A stretch of DNA of 64,000 bases, taken from Helicoverpa zea (lineage: Eukaryota; Arthropoda; Insecta; Lepidoptera; Noctuidae). The notes beneath the pieces are model-generated. The model ran no database searches, was not told where the DNA came from, and saw nothing but the letters and a program-made list of their open reading frames with translations. Made by a program: the position numbers and the translations under genes. Shown here piece after piece: positions 59,291 through 64,000 of this stretch; position 1 is the first letter of the stretch; each line of letters begins with the position of its first letter. The stretch is taken from positions 12,028,001 through 12,092,000 of the forward strand of contig NC_061462.1 in assembly GCF_022581195.2 (NCBI RefSeq). Direction: 5' to 3'.

Positions 59291-59724
59291 CTATGTCTCG
59301 TCGATATAGATCACCCATCCACCCATGGACCGACCGCGCCAAGCTTTACTGCACCTTGTGGTTGATCGACACAAACCGTTTACTTTAAATAATTTAATAA
59401 TATTTCCAATAATCATAGTGTGTATCTAGCTTTAAGAAGCGTCTATACCTATAGAAAATATTAATAGCAACAAATATTGCGACGTGACGTGCTCAGGCGC
59501 AGCTAGTTCACATAGACAAATGCCGAACTAGAATCCAACCAATCAGGTTTAAGCATTGCTATTTTTATAATTATACCTAAGATTTTCTGTATTTGTATAA
59601 TCGGATCAGTAGGTTTGGGCTAATATTGAACTTGAATAAACAAATTATATTAATAGCTTGCATATGACGCAGGTATCTTGCGATAGACACCTTTTCATCT
59701 ATGGCTAATATTTTTTCCGGCTCT

Positions 59725-59935
59725 TCATCATGTGTCTAGCCTTTACCTAACTACGTTGGGTTCGGCTTCCAGGCAAACCAGGTGCAGATGAGTACCAGTG
59801 TTATTGTGTTTTACAAGCGACTGCCTATCTAACCTTTCTCAACCCAGTTACCAGGGCAACCTAATACTCTTAGGTAAGGCTTGTTTTCGGACTTACTGGC
59901 TTCTGACTACCCGTAACGACTGCCAAGGACCAAGT
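59725..59935 (-). mobile_element. 5'-truncated SINE (family of 35233-35615)
   Basis: TCATCATGTGTCTAGCCTTT, GGGTTCGGCTTCCAGGCAAA, CTCAACCCAGTTACCAGGGC and CTGGCTTCTGACTACCCGTA. Confidence 0.7.
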
Positions 59936-60427
59936 GGCATTTCAGAAGCTAAAAATATTCAATTTTCTTTCTATTGCGGTCATTCAGTGCAGTGACTATA
60001 AGTTGACAAAACTTAATTTATGATATAAGTTTAAAATTCTTGTTTATTTTATATAATCAAGCATATAATGTAAAGCTGATACTGGTATTTTCTGATCTAT
60101 ATCAGCTAAGCAAAAAACCTGACATTTAAATGTTTGGTATAATGTTCATTACTGATAAAGGATGCAGTTCATCAAATTGATAATCTTATAAAACGATACA
60201 TTATCATTGAACTGTGTGTTCTCATTAATATTATTTAGATTTATATTTTTACGAGGATAGTTTTTATCTTTATTGTAAATACATAAATATCTATGTAAAT
60301 AAAATAGTTCCTGGTGTATTTTCAGTATTCAGAAATCAGAAGCCGACACAAAGATTTGAGAAAAAAACAATACAGTAGAACTTGTTAAGTTAATAAACTT
60401 CAACAATCAGTAGAAGAATCAGAACTG

Positions 60428-60616
60428 GTGTCAGAAGCCAGTAAGTCTGACACCAGTCTAACCAAGGGGTATCGGGTTGCCCGGGATACTGGGTTGAGGA
60501 GGTCAGATAGGCAGTCGCTTCTTGTAAAGCACTGGTACTCAGCTGAATCCGGTTAGACTGGAAGCCGACCCCAACATGATTGGGAAAAGGCTCGGAGGAT
60601 GATGATGATGATGATG
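60428..60616 (+). mobile_element. 5'-truncated SINE (family of 35233-35615)
   Basis: GTGTCAGAAGCCAGTAAGTC to CATGATTGGGAAAAGGCTCG, then an expanded (GATGAT)n tail. AATCAGTAGAAGAATC occurs just before (about 60406-60421) and just after (60615-60631), an apparent target duplication. Confidence 0.78.
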
Positions 60617-62130
60617 AATCAGTAGAAGAATCCAGACTAAACTTTTGTTATTTACTGTCAAATACAGCCATGTACAATTTGAAAATATGCAGATTGTAAG
60701 ATCAAAATATTTTTTATACATCAGTTTACAAACAGGATGCAAAAACTATTGTTTTAGGGTCACAAATGGTCAGAGTTTTTGAAAAGACTTCAACAGAAAC
60801 ATAGTTTTGAAAAGTGATTATTCACAACTATTTGATTTATTTACCAAGCTTTCGCCCCAGCGGTTTCACCCGTATTCCTTACGAACTATTCGGTAGATTC
60901 GAAAAATATAGAGCCAAGTTATCAAATGATGGCCTATTATGGGTTAAGGGATATTTTTTTTTATTATATTAGTTAAACAGTGATGATGATGATATAAAAC
61001 AATGACGCATTTATTTACTAGCGTTTTACCAAATCCGTTGTTTAATTATCAATTTGATTGAGTACCTCTTTTGGCATGTTGCGTAAAATAATCGGTTAAA
61101 CCTTGTCAAATGATTATTTACCTAAGGTATGATTCTGAATTCAGATGAATATATGTAATACCTAGTACATTTAATAAGACGTCATTTCAAAATTATATTG
61201 GGTAAAAATAAAATAGCAAATATACAGCTGGATTCAATAGGTAAATAATTGAGAGATATGGGAATCTATACCAGTATTTTAAAGCTGAACTTGGTTTGAA
61301 CAAATTCCGATCCGAAACTACACTATCCCCTGTTGAAATAGACTATTATGTTATCTGTGTACGGGTAGAAGTTCCCCCAGAACGCGGGCGAAACTTTGGA
61401 AAACAGCTAATCTCAGTCGAAACAAAAGTAGAATAGGTACCTACAGGATCTATTTGTTTGCTATAATTTTATAGCCCATTTTATAATATATATAAAGCAA
61501 TAAAGTCATTATAGATGAAACGTTGTTATGACGTCAAATATATGAAATTTGAACTGAATCGATCAAACGAGTGTGAGTTTCAGTTGCACTCATAAGGTTC
61601 CGTATAACAAAGTATTCTTGGAAAGCATTTTTAAAGAGTAATAGTAATACTAAGTTGACTAGTAAAATACTTTCTTAAAAAATGCCAATTTTGTTAATTT
61701 ATTTACTGTATTTTTATAAACTCTCGTAGAGTTTACTTGTATATCTTTTTATTTTTACGGAAATTTACGGGATTGTACGTATTTTTTTTTCTGAAACCAT
61801 CTACATGTTTTTGTAACTATTCAGTAGGTAAATAACTGATTAAGTAATAAGTAAATTAATAATGGAATAGGCATTTATGACATACAGATTGGACAAAATC
61901 GCTCCATTCTATTAATTTATGTTTATAACCATATTTTGCACGGACCCCTAAAAATAATAATAATTACATTATTTCAAAATAGCTGAATCATGGTGTATAA
62001 GCATAATGTCGTAGATAATTGATATTTTTTCATTTTTCTTAAAACTAACAAGTCAATGATGTTAAATGTCAATTAGAGGAGTTTAATGTTACTTAGGCTT
62101 AAGTTTACTGACAAGAAACGTCCACTATTC

Positions 62131-62428
62131 TTAACACGTTCGCGTAAGCAACGTCTTACAACGTCGTATTGATATAAGTATGAAAAGGCCCAACGTCGTA
62201 CGACGGCCTCTAGATTGTCATATTTATTTTGACGGACCATGTCAGACCTATGTGGTGGCGACAACGTTTATAGACGTCGGACGTGAAATAACGTTGCGCC
62301 ACATAACACAGATTATAAGACTACGTATAACGGCGGGACGTCTTAAGACTTGGTTTAATTTTGTGTGCGAAAAAGGTGCGCCACGGTACCAACATTTAAA
62401 AATGAGATTGCTCACGCGAACGTGTTAA
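62131..62428. mobile_element. 298-bp MITE flanked by TTAA (piggyBac-like ends)
   Basis: TTAACACGTTCGCGTAAGCA at the left matches the reverse complement of the right end TGCTCACGCGAACGTGTTAA with one difference. TTAA sits at each outer edge, the target signature of piggyBac-type elements. The interior is richer in GC and has an 82-codon plus frame and a 63-codon minus frame. Neither looks like transposase. Confidence 0.75.
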
Positions 62429-63084
62429 GGTAACTGTTTTTTTTGAAAATTAAACACGCAAATAAATAGTTTGGTAAGATTGGTCGATTTTCAGATTTTC
62501 TGGCCAGCCAGCAAGCGAATACGTACAAACTATTTTTTTACTCATAAACCAGAAAATACCTGATGAAAATATGATTTGTTTTTTAAATTTAAGAATTTTA
62601 TATAGTTATACCACAGATTACTATAACTAATACCTTGAAAATGATCGCAAAATTACAGCATTTCTTTACACTACGCGGCAGTAAAAAATGGTCATTGAAC
62701 GTTACACGTGTGTTAAATATAGCAAAAAATGCAACAAAAAGTTTGTCTTAAAAATTATAAACAAACAAGATTTGCGTAACAGGATAGATAAAAAATGCAG
62801 TATATAATTAATTTGCCTCCCGTCTGTCATTTCTTTGACATAAGATGGTTATCAATTCTGAAATAGAAATATCGGGCCTTACTACAAAAACTTTAAACCC
62901 TGTTTTACACTTGTCTAATAAAATTTTGGCTGCAAAATGAACCATATGTCAACGTCATAATTTGACATTTTTTTAGACAAGGCATAAACTGACGTTTAAA
63001 AGTTTTTGTGGTAAGACGGATGTCTAATAATGACAATCTTAACTTTTATTATTATAAATGCAAAAGTAACTGTACCTAAATACC

Positions 63085-63215
63085 TATTTCAAAGTAAAAT
63101 GTTTTTATTTCAAATAGGCTTTTGTAGGCTCTGAAACGTCACACTATTTGCACGTTTCCAAAATGTTGGCCTCATGGAGAAGAGCCGACAAAAACTCCAT
63201 GGAAACTATTTTAAA
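63085..63215 (+). repeat. Diverged repeat resembling a common lepidopteran LINE 3' region
   Basis: CAAATAGGCTTTTGTAGGCT, GAAACGTCACACTATTTGCA, TGGAGAAGAGCCGACAAAAA and CTCCATGGAAAC follow an order I recall from abundant lepidopteran repeats. The class is uncertain. Confidence 0.4.
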
Positions 63216-63321
63216 GAAAGTAATAGAAAATAATAGTTCACAAGGACTCAGTTACATAACGATAGTAAACTGATGAAGTTATATAATGCAAATGCGAGGT
63301 AAACTGCAACCTCTGCATACT

Positions 63322-63550
63322 TCATCCTCCGAGCCTTTTTCCCAACTACGTTGGGGTCGGCGTCGAGTCTTACCGGATTCAGCTGAGTACCAGTGCTTTA
63401 CAAGAAGCGACTGCCTATCTGACCTCCTCAACCCAGTTACCCGGGCTACCCAATACCCCTTGGTTGGACTGGTGTCAGACTTACTGGCTTCTGACTACCC
63501 GTAACGACTGCCAAGGATGTTCAATGACAGCCGGGACCTACAGTTTAACG
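63322..63550 (-). mobile_element. 5'-truncated SINE (family of 35233-35615)
   Basis: CATCCTCCGAGCCTTTTTCC, CTGACCTCCTCAACCCAGTT, GACTGGTGTCAGACTTACTG and CAGCCGGGACCTACAGTTTA, ending abruptly at the start of the open stretch described next. The first half of the frame at 63464-63742 is this SINE read in reverse. Confidence 0.75.
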
Positions 63551-63742
63551 TTTAACAACCTTTTTATACTTAATGCAAAACAAAACACGTCCGGCTTTAA
63601 CGCCAAAACTATTGAATCTACGTTATCTATGGTCGGTTCACAGATAGTTCAGAACCTGAGAAAGGACCTAGAGATTAGTAAAGTAGTAGAGAGTACAGTA
63701 AAATCACTGGCAGATATTAGTGGTAGCCAAATTATCAGATGA
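63551..63742 (+). pseudogene. Possible orphan terminal exon, unknown protein
   Basis: After the SINE an open stretch continues to TGA at 63740-63742. It ends TIESTLSMVGSQIVQNLRKD, LEISKVVESTVKSLADISG, SQIIR. The peptide is amphipathic and helix-like. AATAAA signals follow at about 63818 and 63855, as in a last exon. A possible acceptor is GGTTCACAG within the stretch. No upstream exon or homology is known to me, so it may be a chance frame or a processed fragment. Confidence 0.28.
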
Positions 63743-64000
63743 ACGAAAAACGACTTTTCTAGATGCATATTCAAAAGTAAATAATAGGTATACAAATCTA
63801 AGTATTTATAATACGCAATAAAATTAAATTATTTTTTTCTAAGAAGTTTGCACAATAAACTAATGTTATTGTCAACAATTATTTATATGCGTGTTATTTT
63901 AGCAATTAAGTGACGAGGTGTCAAAAACTATGACGTTAATTCGCATTTGTTGGGTATTTTCCTTAAGAACTGCTCATCGTAAACTTTGTCAGTACATAGT

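Larger units (their letters stand above)
23431..64000 (-). other. Region right of the start exon: probable 5' UTR intron and/or intergenic DNA
   Basis: The start-codon exon is preceded by an acceptor, so some of this region should be intron, but no upstream exon is proven. The contents are mobile elements and satellites listed individually. The parts at 23.7-25.3, 25.9-27.2, 32.2-33.5, 34.0-34.7, 36.7-38.2, 47.4-48.5 and 60.8-62.1 kb are A+T-rich. They hold only short incidental frames or diverged repeat scraps. Confidence 0.5.

Overview
The window looks like nuclear DNA of an insect, most likely a moth or butterfly (Lepidoptera). The grounds are high A+T, small spliced exons in long introns, and dense tRNA-headed SINEs with (GATGAT)n tails, MITEs, an RTE-type retrotransposon fragment and (GTCT)n-bearing repeats of the kind common in lepidopteran genomes. 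The order is an inference. There is no bacterial-style operon, no CRISPR array and no intact transposase or polymerase gene.

One host gene is clear. On the minus strand, seven coding exons (23419-23335, 23130-23039, 10599-10436, 8188-8041, 2551-2348, 1487-1363, 975-814) join in perfect phase at GT/AG sites. They encode about the first 326 residues of a CD36-family (scavenger receptor class B) membrane glycoprotein. The C-terminal third, including the second membrane span, lies beyond base 1. The start-codon exon has a good acceptor at its 5' edge, so a further non-coding 5' exon and the promoter should lie to the right. A weak candidate is near 39.1 kb.

All else is intron or intergenic DNA filled with mobile elements. 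1-10 kb: exons plus a 231-bp MITE with perfect 60-bp inverted repeats. 10.6-23 kb: large intron with SINE pieces and a 5'-truncated RTE fragment. 27-28 kb: an orphan reading-frame fragment and a 398-bp TIR element. 28.5-30.5 kb: three head-to-tail copies of a GC-rich ~0.7-kb retroposon separated by TAA repeats, then a SINE. 31.6-36 kb: a 383-bp SINE family, one copy lying between two 89-bp direct repeats. 41.8-45.2 kb: fold-back elements and two neighbouring satellite arrays, one with an exact 147-bp period. 45.3-46.4 kb: an inverted copy of the TAA retroposon with a 17-bp target duplication, followed by a SINE. 53.26-58.84 kb: a complete, very young LTR retrotransposon with identical 187-bp LTRs, a 5-bp target duplication, primer-binding site and polypurine tract. 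It has no gag or pol and carries a 47-bp hairpin minisatellite and a 30-bp coding-period repeat. 59-64 kb: SINE pieces, a TTAA-flanked MITE and a possible orphan terminal exon.

The most unusual items are the non-coding LTR element and the TAA-targeted retroposon array. Family assignments come from sequence reading and memory, not from a database search.
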